DNA of 64,000 nucleotides from Branchinecta lynchi (taxonomy: Eukaryota > Arthropoda > Branchiopoda > Anostraca > Branchinectidae): contig JAKZAP010000004.1 in the NCBI GenBank assembly GCA_023053575.1, forward strand, positions 5,003,572 to 5,067,571. Reading direction: 5' to 3'. The notes below the pieces were generated by a model, which searched no databases, was not told the origin of the DNA, and saw only the letters and a list, made by a program, of their open reading frames with translations. Both the position numbers and the translations under genes were made by a program. Positions 52,253 to 63,807 of this stretch are shown here, one piece after another. Positions within the stretch are counted from its first letter, which is position 1. Each line of letters opens with the position of its first letter.

Positions 52253-53732
52253 AACAAGAGCTAGAAGCTCATCTCGGATTTGCAAGGCTGGGTCAGAGGG
52301 GGAAAGTAGAACTTTGCCATTTCGTGGGTGAAACTTGAAATAAGAATGATCATGGCCCTTCTATATCACGAGAATGTATCGTTGGTAATAAACATTTTAC
52401 TATTGCACGTGGGTGTGTTGACGCGCACTTTAGGGCGCTAGGAATCCATCTGTAAGAAAAACCTTTAAGGCAAAAATCATTGGCTCATGCAGCTCATGAA
52501 AAAATATTTTTTGCTCAAAATTATTTTTTGACCTTTAAAGAATTCACTTATAAGCAAAACCATTGAGGCAAAAATGAGAATGGGCAATTGGCGATCATGG
52601 AATGTATCGTTCGGTCACAGGTATTCTTTTTCACTATGCGGTCACAGTGACGATTAGAGACATGCGCCGTATAACGGCAATGACCCGAACTTATTGCCTA
52701 GATGGCGTATGTGCTTATACCTTGGTTGGGAATGACAACAAAACTGGATGGGGCCCTCTGAGCCACACAAATAAGCAAAACCCTTGAGGCAAACATTATC
52801 ATGGCTCATGGATTTTTTGTACTTGATGAGTACTTTAAGGAATGGTCGGATCTGGGTAGTGATGATTTCGAAGCCAATCTTGTCGGGTCCATAATGTTCC
52901 AGCAAAGTTTCATCGTCCTAGCACACCTGGAAGTACCTTAACTCGCGATCCCCGGAAATCCGGACCCCCCCCCCCCTCCAACTGCCCCACAGTGCCCGAA
53001 TCCAATCCGGTTCTATAAATGATTTATTGAGAGCACTTGCTTTTTATTCCCACCATGTTCCATCCCAATGTCGACAGTCTAAGCGGGTCAAGACCTTTTT
53101 GGTTACCCCCCCCCCCACAATTGTCGGATCCGGTCCGGACATGAAAAAGAACATCACAGACATGTCCTCTGTTCGATTGGAATCCGATCACCCGTTCAGA
53201 AGTTACGCATGGCTGAACCAAGCCAGTTTGATCGGGTCCCTGACATGCTTGAAAAGTTTCTTCGTGAAAATCCCCAAATCGCCATAACCATAAGTCGGGG
53301 AAACCCCTCTCCACCCCACCCTCCAAAGTGTTCGGATCCATTCCGGTTGTGTAAACAGTTTTATCTAGAGCAGATGCTTGTTCTTCCCAGCCAGTCACCC
53401 CGGTCCCTTCAGTCTAACAGTTTCCGTCCCCCCCCCCCGACTCCCTCATATCTGTTGAATCCGGTCCAGACTTGAAACGGGATATCAGAGACATGTCTTC
53501 TATTAATTATTTTCATTCGAATCCGATCACCCGTTCAAAAGTTACGCAGGAATCAATATTCCGGCTTCCTCCTTCTTCCACTCCCCCAGTCGGAACGGGA
53601 AACTGAAATATTTCCAGGTTTTTGATCGGAACCCTGGTACGCCAGTCAAGTTTCAACATCCTAGCACGTCTGGCAGTACGACGAAACTGCGATCGGTATA
53701 CAGCACTTGAGCCAGAGGCTGCAAGTGCCATA
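52253..53732 (+). repeat. repeat family A, copy 4
   Basis: 5' hairpin GAGCT-AGA-AGCTC at 52258-52270. TTTGAGGCAAA/AACC(C/A)TTGAGGC units near 52550-52800, the CGGATCCGGTCC modules, and the 3' hairpin GCACTTG-AGCC-AGA-GGCT-GCAAGTGCCATA. The longer stem keeps pairing despite different bases. Confidence 0.72.
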
Positions 53733-54026
53733 CAAACAGAAAAAAAAAGTATTTTGATTGTTTTAAGCGGAGATAGGGTATTTGGAATGTTAGCTTATTG
53801 TGGCGGAAGAACAAGTGTAAAAAGAATTCCAAAAACGAATAAAGAGTTGGTTTAAGTCACAGCGAGGGAAGCCGCCAGCCGATACTGAATTAACGAAGGA
53901 TTTATAACTCACTGCCCAAGGGCATAAGTGCAGCAGAAAAGGATATACGAAGTTATTTTACACTCAGATGGAAAAAGGAACAAAACTTGTTGTTTTCTCA
54001 CTGAAATTAAGTGTAAGGCAACTCAC

Positions 54027-54177
54027 TGGTTTTCAAGACGGCGGTACTCCTCCGTGTCACTGCTTTCGCTATCGTCGGAGTAATCCTCCCCGTTGCCACA
54101 TCTACCGAGCATCAGCCCATTTTCAGCAAGCAAGCCGGCAGCGTTGCCATAGCCAGTGTACTTGATAAAACGGCCCA
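54027..54177 (-). CDS. RIC8: Ric8 exon (acidic phospho-region)
   Basis: 151 bp between TTTTTCCAG and GTGAGT: 2 + 49 codons + 2. It encodes VGRFIKYTGYGNAAGLLAEN, GLMLGRCGNG and the acidic EDYSDDSESSDTEEYRRLEN. The first part is the near-invariant V(G/E)RFIKYTGYGNAAGLLA motif of Ric8. The acidic stretch corresponds to the SEDEDTDTDEY segment of mammalian Ric8A, whose casein kinase 2 phosphorylation promotes activity; Ser and Thr followed by acidic residues are kept here. Phases: 1 in, 2 out. Confidence 0.95.
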
Positions 54178-55685
54178 CTGGAAAAATAATCAACAAGGTG
54201 AGAAATTGACCCGATTAGAACCAATTACACGACGAGCCATTAGTTGCGTTTTTTATTCGAATTCTCCTCGCGATTCTCCTCGCAGTTCTCCTATTTCACG
54301 TTTTTGGAGTATTCAGATGAAGCGAATTCTCCTTTTCTTGTGTCTTTGTCAGAATCGAGAACGGGGAAAGCCTTGCGATTCTGCAGAATCGAGAAGTTCC
54401 TCCGATGGTGAATTCTCGATTCTCCTCTCTCCGTTCCCCTCCCTGATTGGCCAACAGAGTGCGGGTGTTCAATATGCATAAACACGTATCCCGGGATGCG
54501 GACGAGCTGCTAAATTAGAGTTTTTGTCAAAAGGGAGAATGGAGAAGCCAGAGGAGCAAAAACGGTAACTTGTACGATACTCCAGAATTCAGAAGCGAGA
54601 ATTCAGACAAGAGAGTTCGGATCAAAAACGCAACTACTCTCTCTTACTTAATCGGGGTCCCTCAAAATCCCGAATGAATTCGAGCAGAGGCACTACATGC
54701 CCCTCCCCCCCCCCCTAGATTATGTCGTTACTTTAGGGTATATGCGAAGATTACTTTAAATGTACTTCCAAAAACTATTTAATTTTAAATCTGAGTACTA
54801 AACCTGGGATGGGGACCCAAAACTGATCTTTGCCCCCCCCCCTTCCCAAGGCCGAAATGGCACTTCTGGGTTGACGACAGTATGTTGTAAAAGGAAATTA
54901 CTTGAGAGGCAAAGATCACGAGAAGCTGGTCTTGCCGAAGTCTAGGTCATTAGATGTCCACAAAACTAGGTCACTGGTGCCTTGAACCAGTGGTGCCTTT
55001 ATTCCTTTTCTAGCTTTTAGCTATTCGGATTAAACTTGATTGATTGATTGATTGAAGGACACAGTAATAATATTTCTGCTTAGATGTTCTGAGCTAGTTG
55101 ACTGCTTCAAAAGCCAGCTTGCACAGGGTTTCGGCTGTTTTTAGCCTCTTTCTATGTTCCTTGCCTTTGATGACAATCTTGGCCAAATTTGCATATCGGT
55201 CTTCGGTCCAATAAGCTTCTTGGAAACAACCATCGGTTGCCTGATACGTCCCGTAAAGATGACAACCGTGGCAAGCTCGATAATCAGTATAAGAGTAATA
55301 AGGAGGTAGGATTCACTTCTGAATAGAAACTCGGGAACGAGAACGGATGGAATACTACTGTTGAATGAATTATTATCAGAAGTACGGCGTGTCCTTTAAA
55401 TAAATTCAGAGAAAAGTAGCCTATCTCTGTCATTCGAAGCATTTTTTAAATACACAGCACCACGCGGTTTCTTGGGAAACAAAGTATTTCCATTCTGAGC
55501 TGAAGCCTGGAGGTACTGAAAACTGAACTCAAATTCAGCTGTCTTTCTCAAATTCGAGCTAAAAACCCTAAAGGTTCGTCACATACGTATTCCTCCAGCA
55601 AAAGCTAACTGCGAATCATACTTTACTGAGTTAAACTGTGATATTTCAGTCCTTCTTGGCAAGGGTCCTCTCCAAGCTCAAACAA
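54178..55685. other. Ric8 intron with LINE end and low-complexity tracts
   Basis: CCTCGC(G/A)(A/G)TTCTC short repeats near 54262-54295, C-runs near 54706 and 54832, the LINE terminus at 55008-55046 ending (TTGA)4, and a degraded hammerhead-family piece at about 55625-55680 (GGCAAGGGTCCTCTCCAAGC). No gene. Confidence 0.5.
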
Positions 55686-57052
55686 GAACAAGACCTAAGG
55701 TTTCGATGGGATCCCAAAAATCTAGTATTCAATCCAGACAACTGGGTATTGTCTTCGCCAGATCCAGTATTCGCCAGGCTAATCATCTGAGAAATCCAAG
55801 TTCAGATCTACCTCTATCAGCCGTATCTATTTTGATGATACTGACCAAAACTTCCTGCTTCACTTCTGCCAAACTTCCGTTTTCGACCAAATTCCGAGCG
55901 AACTACTTGTCCAGCAGAAAAATAAAACTCAGAAACGAATTCAGCGTATCTCCTTATCCCTATAAAGGACATCTAAAAAACTTCAAATAAAACTTTAACT
56001 TACAAAAAAAATTCCGGTTTCAACCGGATTCCGGACGAATTATATGTCCGGGTGTCAAGTGAATGTCATATACAGACTCAGCGTCTCTAAGCCCCAAATC
56101 CGTCATCTAATCAACTTCAGATAAAATTTTGCTTTTAACGAATTTTCCGGTTTTGGCTGGATTCCGGGCTAACTATTGGTCCAGGTAGAAAATGCTTTTC
56201 ATATAAGTCTTCAGCATGCCTTCCTACTCCTAAATCTGTCATCTAATCAACTTCAAATAAAACTTCTTATTTTAACAATCTTTCCAGCTTTTGCCAGATT
56301 CCGGACGAACGACTTGTCCGGCAAGAAAATGGTTTTCATTATCGTATTCAAAATGTCTTCTTACCCCTAAATCAAACATCTAATAATCTTCAGATAAACT
56401 TTTACTTTTAACCCACTTTCCGGTTTTTGCCGGATTCCGGACGAACTACTTGTCCGGCGAGGAAATGGTTTTCACTATCGTGGTCAGCATTTCTTCTTAC
56501 CCCTAAATCAAACATTTAATTAACTTCAAATGAAACTTTTACTTATAACCAACTTTCCGGTTTTTGCCGGATTTTAACTATCTTTCCGGCTTTTGCCGGA
56601 TTCCGGACGAACGACTTGTCCGGCAAGAAAATGGTTTTCATTATCGTGTTCAAAATGTCTTCTTACCCCTAAATCAAACATCTAATAAGCTTCAGATAAG
56701 CTTTTACTTTTAACCCACTTTTCGGTTTTTGCCGGATTCCGGACGAACTACTTGTCGGACGAGAAAATGATTTTCACCATCGTGCTCAGCATGTCTTCTT
56801 ACCCCATAATCGACTATCACATTAGCTGTTTAAAAATATTTTGGTTGTCCCTTAATTTGGACCACCTCCCCCACCCCTAAATGTAGGGCTACAGAGCCCA
56901 TCTACGAACTTGACCTTACACTTGACCCAAAGAATCTTCATAATAAGTTTAATCAAAATATCTCACTCCCTTCGAGAGTTATCGTGCTGGCAGACGGACA
57001 ACTTTTGCGATGTCAGAGGTATCCCTCCACTTACGTTTTGGGATCCCAAAAA
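55686..57052 (+). repeat. repeat family B, copy 3 (longest)
   Basis: Starts AACAAGACCTAAGGTTTCGA, six to seven units with CCGGATTCCGGACGAAC(T/G)A about every 130-165 bp, one locally duplicated block near 56565-56600, GCAGACGGACAACTTTTGCG and the end TTTTGGGATCCCAAAAA. The Ric8 intron is expanded by it. Confidence 0.75.
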
Positions 57053-57791
57053 CGAGCCTGTGACTATTAAATGGCGTGTTAGAAATAAATTACTTACTTA
57101 CTTACAATCACAGGTTTGTATATACGTTTAACGCAGTCAAATAAGTTACGTCACTTTATTCGCAGCACCCAACCTATCGCCAGCCCACCATGATTCGCTT
57201 GATGTAAACCAGTGACCCCCCCCCCCCCCCTGCAATAGCTGACCATCCGGTTGCACGTTTGTGGAAGATCCTATAACCAATCAACCAGAAAGCTCAGCTA
57301 TGTTATTTCCTACCACATTGCAGCGGCGTCCCGAGCCTTTCTTAACGGGGGGGGGGGGGGAGAACTGTAAAAGTACTTGATTTTGACCGATATTTTTTTC
57401 TCTAAAGTACATAGCGAGCTGCCTTCAGGAAGCTAGAATGTAAAAGTAGCGCAATATGTACAATATCAAGTCTAAAGAGATTTGGCGCGTTTTCAATCTC
57501 TTCCTCTTCTGTTTATTTGTTTCATGGATACGCCCTTTTCAGGGATACACCCTTTTCAGGGATACGCCGTCACTAGCTTTTTCACTAGCTTTTTACCTTC
57601 GGGGGACGTCCAGTTTTGCCAGCAGGACTTGAAAATGAGCCAACAAAAAACGACGCTGTTTATACCGCCCACCGGCAAACATTTGTTAATCCCCCTTTTT
57701 TTCATGCAAATTCTAGCTTCTAACGTCGTTCCAGCCCCTCAAAATTCCAAGCCTTAGACGCCAATTAAATGACGAACCCTTCTTCTAAATA

Positions 57792-58040
57792 GTGAAGACT
57801 GCCAAAAGGCGCCGAACGCAGAAATTGTGTGGAAACAGTGATGATCGAAGTGCCTTTTCCGATCCCAAGACTACTATTAAACCGCAGAGCTGTCTGGTGA
57901 AAAAATGGGCCATCCAGGGTAAAGTAGATACTAAGTACATTTATTCTGAATTTACAGCAAACAAATGTATGCTAGTTTTCACGTTAAGAGACGTGCTTAT
58001 TCCTGATGTACTACAATCATTAGAAGTAAAAGTTAAGTAA
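57792..58040 (+). CDS. short unidentified ORF in hAT-type element
   Basis: 82 codons from ATG: a basic start (MKTAKRRRTQKLCG), then SCLVKKWAIQGKVDTKYIYS and LRDVLIPDVLQSLEVK. It may be a remnant of a zinc-finger or host exon carried by the element. The family is not recognised and the Cys/His pattern is incomplete. Confidence 0.25.
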   Translation: MKTAKRRRTQKLCGNSDDRSAFSDPKTTIKPQSCLVKKWAIQGKVDTKYIYSEFTANKCMLVFTLRDVLIPDVLQSLEVKVK

Positions 58041-58408
58041 TGAATAGCTGAAGCTATCTTTAAGTGGTAAAGAACAAGAGCTAAACAAATGCCAATTAAA
58101 TTACCGAGCTCAGTAACTGGGTTTAACCAAATAATGAATTCGCACTACCGAAAAACTAATAAAAAATAATAAGGAACAGATCGGTCGCGGTAAAACAACT
58201 GAATTTCGTACTGGAATAAAGCTCTTGTTAAGACAACCGAAAACAACCGAATGTGGCAAGTATGGTAATAGATACGGACTAAACAAAATCCGGTGAATTA
58301 CCTTATTCGGTCACGAATCAGAACCAAAGTAATCTGATTAATCACCGAATTATGAAATAAACTGACCAAATGCGACAGAACAGATACGGACTTGAGAAAA
58401 CTCCGTTG

Positions 58409-58830
58409 CAGAGATGGGCGAATCCGACCATGAAAGGATTCGAATCCGAATCCGATTCCAGGCCTAGGTACGAATCCGATTCCGACCTTAACAGAAAACA
58501 TATCATTTTACATGGTATATAGTTTAAAAATCAGAGGTGACAAAAAGCACTGATATCTAAGGTAGTTAGATAACGCGATAAATTAATGAGGATGGTTGGT
58601 GGTGTAGAGCAAAAAGTTGGATTGCCTAAGCCGACTGTGTAAAAATTTGGAAACGGAAATCGAAGGATATACACCAGAAATTTGCTTGGATTCGTAAGAT
58701 TGAGAGTTTGGAATCCGAATCCGAATTCGAATCCAGTCTGACAAGCGAAGATGAATCCAGATTCGAATCCGGCCAAAAAGACGAATCCTGGATTTGAATC
58801 CGAATCCGGATTCGGATTCGCCCATCTCTG
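58409..58830. mobile_element. nested hAT MITE, 422 bp, perfect 8-bp duplication
   Basis: Both ends CAGAGATGGGCGAATCCG; CTCCGTTG at 58401-58408 and 58831-58838. Palindromic GAATCCGAATCC motifs at both sides. Related to the partial copy at 23865-24560. Younger than the 57321-59033 element that hosts it. Confidence 0.93.
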
Positions 58831-59041
58831 CTCCGTTGAAACCAATAAACACGTTAAATCACCCAGTTTAGAGACATGGAGACAAAAGACTTATTAAAAG
58901 GCGTCACGGATTCGCCATGATGCCCGTTTCGACCGACAAAACGTAGTTTTCGACCCCCCGTTTAACAACCCCCGTTTCGACGGAAAAAACCTAGGGGGGG
59001 GGGAAGCTGCGCCCCCCCCCCGGGACGCCCCTGCCACATTG

Positions 59042-59300
59042 TCATTAGTTTCACGACAGGTAACACGAGGATACGCATTTTCAACAGATAATACTCGTGA
59101 CGTTATCTATTATTATTTGAAAACGTTATGCATAACAAGCTTTTCCAAGACGAACCGAACGTCGAAAAAGCATCTGCTGACTTTTCCGATATCCCGATGA
59201 CAAAAACAAAGTCGGCAGATATTTTTCCAGTGGTATTTAAGCTCTTCTTGTATGCACAACGTATCTGTTGAACTGTGCATCCTTGCGTTATTTGTTACGA
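59042..59300. repeat. decayed copy of the 36983-37329 inverted-repeat family
   Basis: TTTCACGACAGGTAACACGA, GGATACGC, and at the other side GTGCATCCTTGCGTTATTTG with TATGCATAAC / TATGCACAAC in the middle. Arms far more diverged than in the other copy. Confidence 0.6.
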
Positions 59301-59430
59301 CTCTTCGGATAGTGCACCTGTCCACTTTGCCTTGAACAGCAACAACAACAGTCGTCACTGTAACATTTTCAGTAGAAATTACAGCAAAACGAATCCGCCG
59401 GAAATTGAGGATTTTCCGCCGGAAACTTAC

Positions 59431-59677
59431 CATTTTCCTTACAGAGGACGAACAGAAAATGGGCCGTCAGCTGCGCCACCGGCGTCAAGCTAGATGGCAT
59501 TAGTTGAACTAAACGGTTTCTCAGCGAGTCGCCATCTTCAGGCCTTTGATTCACTTCACACTTCAGGGGGGGTAGAATAATCGACCTCATGTGTTTTCGA
59601 ACTGGGGGGTGGCTGACGCATATTAGGCAGAAAAACTTCAAGACAGGGGTAAGCTGTTCCATTTGCGACCCTGACCC
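59431..59677 (-). CDS. RIC8: Ric8 exon (armadillo-like helical repeats)
   Basis: 247 bp between TTTTTTCCAG and GTAAGT: 82 codons + 1. It encodes MEQLTPVLKFFCLICVSH, PPVRKHMRSIILPPLK, GDSLRNRLVQLMPS and AHFLFVLCKEN. This matches the vertebrate LxPVLxVL...RxxxRKxLRxxVLPPL...LRNKLVRLMT...EFLFVLCKEN segment of the armadillo-like superhelix that cradles G-alpha. It joins in phase 1 to VGRFIKYTGY. A five-residue GSGSQ insert precedes the first helix. Confidence 0.95.
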
Positions 59678-60246
59678 CTGGAAAAAATAACGGACTTAGG
59701 CCACTGAAATAAGGAGCGAATCCGTTACCGACGGAGAAACCGGAAATCAAGCACCTAGCGTAAAGAAACCCTGCACGGAATTGGGTTTATGATTCCCTAC
59801 AGGCCCATGGGTTTGGCCTATCAGACAGTGTGTAGGTTACGTGTCGCAGCACAACCAAGAAGGGACTTCGAATATTTGTATTCCATTGCTGAAGAATTCG
59901 AATCGGTTTGGTTCTTAATATCCCTCTGCGGAACGGACTGTCTGATTCAGCTACCAATAGCGAAACACCTGATGGGTTCAAAAAGCGACTCGACGTGGAT
60001 TGATGTGCGCAACCGTGGAAAGTGTACTGGAGTGCCCCAGAAACAGCACCCCGGAAATAAATGAACACCATCATCAACCACAAGCTAGTCATCGGGATTT
60101 AACATCCATATTGCTTGCAATTGCAATTTAAGGTAGCCTAATGTCTGTTAAGATGTTTGATCACGAAAGACGAAGAAACATATAGTGAAATGGCATCTCT
60201 TGGAGTTGAGCCTTTCTCTACGTTTTGCTGTCTTTTTTCTACTCGT
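59678..60246. other. Ric8 intron, nothing recognised
   Basis: Short ORFs on both strands without motifs or splice context. Confidence 0.4.
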
Positions 60247-61268
60247 TTTTGGGATCCCAAAAGGTCAGTGGAGGGATACCTATGACATCGCAAGAGTTGT
60301 CCGTCTGTCCGTCCGTCTGTGAGCACGATAACTCTCGAAGGGAATGAGATATTTTGATGAAACTTGGTGTGACGATTCTTTGGGTTAAGAGTAAGGTCGA
60401 GTTCGTAGATGGGCCCTGTAGCCCTATATTTGGGTTGGCGGTTCAAATTAAGGGACAAACAAAATATTTTTAAACAGCTAATGTGATAGTCGATTATGGG
60501 GTAAGAAGACATGCTGAGCACGATGGTGAAAATCATTTTCTCGCATGACAAGTAGTTCGTCCGGAATCCGGCAAAAACCGGAAAGTTTGTTAAAAGTAAA
60601 AGTTTCATTTGAAGTTGATTAAATGTTTGATTTAGTGGTAAGAAGACATGCTGAACAATAAGGTGAAAACTATTTTCTCGCTGGACAAGACAAGTACTTC
60701 GTCTGGAATCCGGCAAAACCGGAAAGTTGGTTAGAAGTAAAAGTTCCATTTGAAGATGATTAAATGTTTGATTCAGGGGTAAGGAGACATGTTGAACACG
60801 ATGGTGAAAACCATTTTCCCGCCGGACAACTAGTTCGCCTGGTAAGTTTTATCTGTAGTTGATTAGATGATAGATTGAGGGGTAAGAAGAGACGCTGTGT
60901 CCGTATATGACAATCATGTTTTACCCGGACAAATAATTAGTCCGGAATCCGGTTGTATCCGCTTTTTTTTTTTAAATCAAAGTTTTATTTGAAGTTGATT
61001 AGATGTTCTTTATAGGGAAAAGGAGATACGCTGGATGCGTTTCTGAATTTTCTGCTGGACTCGGCAAAAGTGAAGCAGGAAGTTTCGGTCAGTATCGTCA
61101 AAATAGATATGGCTTATAGTGGTATGGATAGATCGAGACATAGAATATCTGAACTTGGTTTTCTCTGATGATTAGCCTGGCGAAGACTGGATCTGGCGAA
61201 GACAAGACCCAATTGTCTGGATCAAATCTTAGATTTTTCGGATCCCATCGACACCTTTGGTCTTGTTC
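60247..61268 (-). repeat. repeat family B, copy 4
   Basis: Inverted. The palindromic terminus TTTTTGGGATCCCAAAA at 60247 marks the 3' end; GTCCGTCTGTCCGTCCGTCT, four units with GGACAAGTAGTTCG, and the 5' terminus TCGGATCCCATCGACACCTT at about 61239-61258. Confidence 0.75.
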
Positions 61269-61282
61269 TTCCTACAATGATC

Positions 61283-61700
61283 TTTTGACTAGTAAGCACG
61301 TAAGTAATTTATTTATAACCCGCCATTTTGAAAAAGCGGAGTAAGTGAAAGAAAATAAACAAAACACATAAACACATAGAAAAGGAAACTTAATTTTCAA
61401 TTTTCCGGCCAGGAAGCAGAGGATAACGTCGTGCGCTGGTTGGGCCCTGTTGTCCATGATTTTTGAAAGCGACAAGGAAACATCCAAAAGGGTAACACTT
61501 GCATCTTGAATTTTGAAACTCTCCGTCAATATATGGTTATGACATAATTTCGACAAGTGAAGCAGGTGCTTTGCATATCTTAAATAACATGATCTTCCTT
61601 CTTTCGCCGAACATGAGTGACATCCGAACGAAATGAGATAGAAGGAGCACAGAAGGTGCTTTACAATAGTATCCATTGATATTTTTAATTATTTTTAGCT
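61283..61700 (-). pseudogene. LINE ORF2 C-terminus and 3' end, second copy
   Basis: KIMDNRAQPAHDVILCFLAG on the minus strand, and a 3' end with CCGCCATTTTGAAAAAGCGG and GTAAGTAATT at 61298. Same LINE family as 47663-48010. 5'-truncated. Confidence 0.65.
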
Positions 61701-61895
61701 AGTGATACAAAAGAAGATTTCGAATATTTTTTGGTTAATAAAGAAGAGGTTGTAGAGATAGAAGGCACACAGGGAAAAAGGACAAATAGGTTTGGCACAG
61801 TTGTGTCACTCAGAGAGGAGGAAGAGGGATTAAAAAAGAGGGGACTCCATGTGGCCGGAGTGCGGAATATACAGGTAAAATAGCAAAGAACTTAC

Positions 61896-62031
61896 ACAGT
61901 CAAGCTTATGGCTAAGTAACTCCAATGCTGAATCAACTGCCCGCATGTCGGTACTTTCGTCATCTATATCAGGAATGTAGAGATGAATGAAATAACGGCT
62001 TGGAATGTTCGTTAAAACATTGATGGTATGG
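61896..62031 (-). CDS. RIC8: Ric8 exon (most 5' exon in window)
   Basis: 136 bp between TTGTTCTAG and GTAAGT: 1 + 45 codons, leaving in phase 0 as the next exon requires. It encodes HTINVLTNIPSRYFIHLYIP, then DIDDESTDMRAVDSALELL and SHKLDC. The motif (x)NxLxNIPxRYF in a helical context fits the central Ric8 superhelix, a variable region, so its identity rests mainly on splice phase and position. The 5' half of the gene (about 260 codons) lies to the right of the window or was not recognised in it. Confidence 0.8.
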
Positions 62032-62292
62032 CTAGAACAAAAAAAAACACTCTTAAAGCACAACTAGAAACGATCTTTTCACGATGAAAAGGCTCAGAAA
62101 TATAATTTTTTCGAAATACGATTACTTTCCTCGTGAAGTTGGCGATTTTCTTGTTAGTGCTTTTCTACTCTATCCAGCCTTCCCGCTTTCGGACGTGATG
62201 CAAACTATTGGAAAACAGAACGCGCCGCTTTTAAGAAGAAGCAAAACACAAGTCCAAAACAGACCTGATGGCCTATCGTGTCTTCCAAAATG
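62032..62292. other. Ric8 intron, nothing recognised
   Basis: No exon with matching phase found. Confidence 0.4.
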
Positions 62293-63505
62293 AACAAGAC
62301 CAAAGGTTTCGACATGATCCCAAAAATTTAATATATGATCAACACAGTTGCGTCTTGTAGACATCCGGTCTTCACCAGACTCAATGAACATTTAAGGTAA
62401 GGTACAAATTTGAATGGCAAAAATAAATAAACCTGGTGTTTCTTAAAAGCATCAGACATGCCAGTGGCATAAAAAACGACGCTTCACTAATTCTGATGGG
62501 ATTTTAAAAATTATTAATACAATTCTAGCCTAAACTATTGTAAAGAAAAAAACAAACGAACAACTATCAGAAAAAACAAACGAACAACTATCAAACAATT
62601 TGTACTATTAATACTTAGAAACAGATTAATGCCAACGGCTAGCCATCTGAGAAAACCAAGTTCAGGTATGGATTCAGCATGTGTGTTTACCCCTATACGT
62701 CATAGCTACTTTGACGAACTTGATCGAAACTTCCTGCATTACTTCTGACAAATACCTGTTTCGGCCGGATTCCGGGTGAACTGCATGTCCGGCAAAAAAC
62801 TAAAGCTCAAGACGAATTCGGCATATCTCCTTACCCCTATCTCGAACCTAATGAACTTCAGATAAAATTTAACTTTTAACAAATTTTCAGGTTTTGGCCG
62901 GATTCTGGGCGAAGTATTTGTCCGGCAAGAAGATAATTTACATGTATGATTTCAGCATGCCTCCTTGTCGAACCTATAACCTATACCGAATCCTATATCG
63001 AACATCTAATCAACTTCCGATAAAACTTTTCAAAATTTTCCGGTTTTGACCGGATTCCGAACGGACTGTACGTCCTGGTAGAAAACAACTCTATTCAGCT
63101 CGTCTTCTTACCCCTAAATCGAGCATTTAATCAACTTCAAATAAAAGATTAACTTTTAACAAATTTTCCGGTTTTGGCGGGATTCCCGGCGAAATAAATG
63201 TCTGGGTAGAATATGATTGTCACATATGGATTCAGCTGTCTTATAACCCCTAAATCGATCATTCATTAACTTCAAATAAAACTTTAACAAAATTTCCCGT
63301 TTTGGCCGGATTCCGGACGAACTAACTGTCCGGCGAGAAAATAAGTTTCCGATATGGTTCAACATGTCTTCTTATGCCGAAATCGACTATCTCATTGACT
63401 TTTTAAAACATTTTGTTCGTCCCTTAATCTGAAACCCCTCCAACCACTCCTAAATATGGGGCTACAGGGTTCATCTACGAACTTGACCGGTACTTTGACC
63501 CAATG
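62293..63505 (+). repeat. repeat family B, copy 5, left part
   Basis: GAACAAGACCAAAGGTTTCG start, a 22-bp tandem AACGAACAACTATCA(G/A)A near 62550, and five units with GGCCGGATTCCGG. Cut at 63505 by a MITE and resumed at 63808 (GATCCTCATACCAAGTTTGA ... AGAGTTATCGCGCTGACAGA). It then ends in a different, non-GGGATCCC terminus. Confidence 0.7.
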
Positions 63506-63807
63506 CCCGATGAAAAATTTGTAGCCTGCGTAGTAGTATAGTAGTAGTACGAAAAAGTTGCATGTAATACTATGTAATAGCAAAGAATACTGTCATTTAA
63601 CGTGTCTCAGACTGGTCCAATCTTATGTAGTAGTATCCAGTAGCATCCTGTCTTGCCATAGTGGCATCCAGTCTTGTTAATAGTAGCATAGTAGTATGCA
63701 GTAACACGGTAGCCTTGAAGTAGAAGCACGTAGTAGCATCGTTAGTGCTGCATGCTACTTTTTCGTACTACTTCATAGTCCTATTTTGAGATAAATTTTT
63801 CATCGGG
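63506..63807. mobile_element. 302-bp MITE (TAGTAGCATCC family), copy 2
   Basis: CCCGATGAAAAATTTGTAG and, inverted, CCCGATGAAAAATTTATC at the ends, flanked by TG at 63504-63505 and 63808-63809. Family B sequence is continuous across the site. Same family as 27387-27690. Confidence 0.75.

Larger units (their letters stand above)
57321..59033. mobile_element. hAT-type element, 1.7 kb, perfect 8-bp duplication
   Basis: CAGCGGCGTCCCG at the left and inverted CAGGGGCGTCCCG at the right. CCACATTG at 57313-57320 and 59034-59041. Both ends adjoin G/C homopolymers (G14 at 57347-57360). A 19-bp repeat CCCTTTTCAGGGATAC(A/G)C lies near 57530-57570. It holds one short ORF and a nested MITE, but no transposase domain. 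Confidence 0.92.

Noticed and set aside
54691..54861. Possible hAT MITE (CAGAGGCAC ... inverted CAGAAGTGC)
   Set aside because: TIR match is weak and the flanking octamers AATTCGAG and GGTTGACG differ.
60138..60749. 203-codon minus ORF
   Set aside because: Composed of family B tandem units; open because the unit length and composition keep the frame, not because of coding selection.
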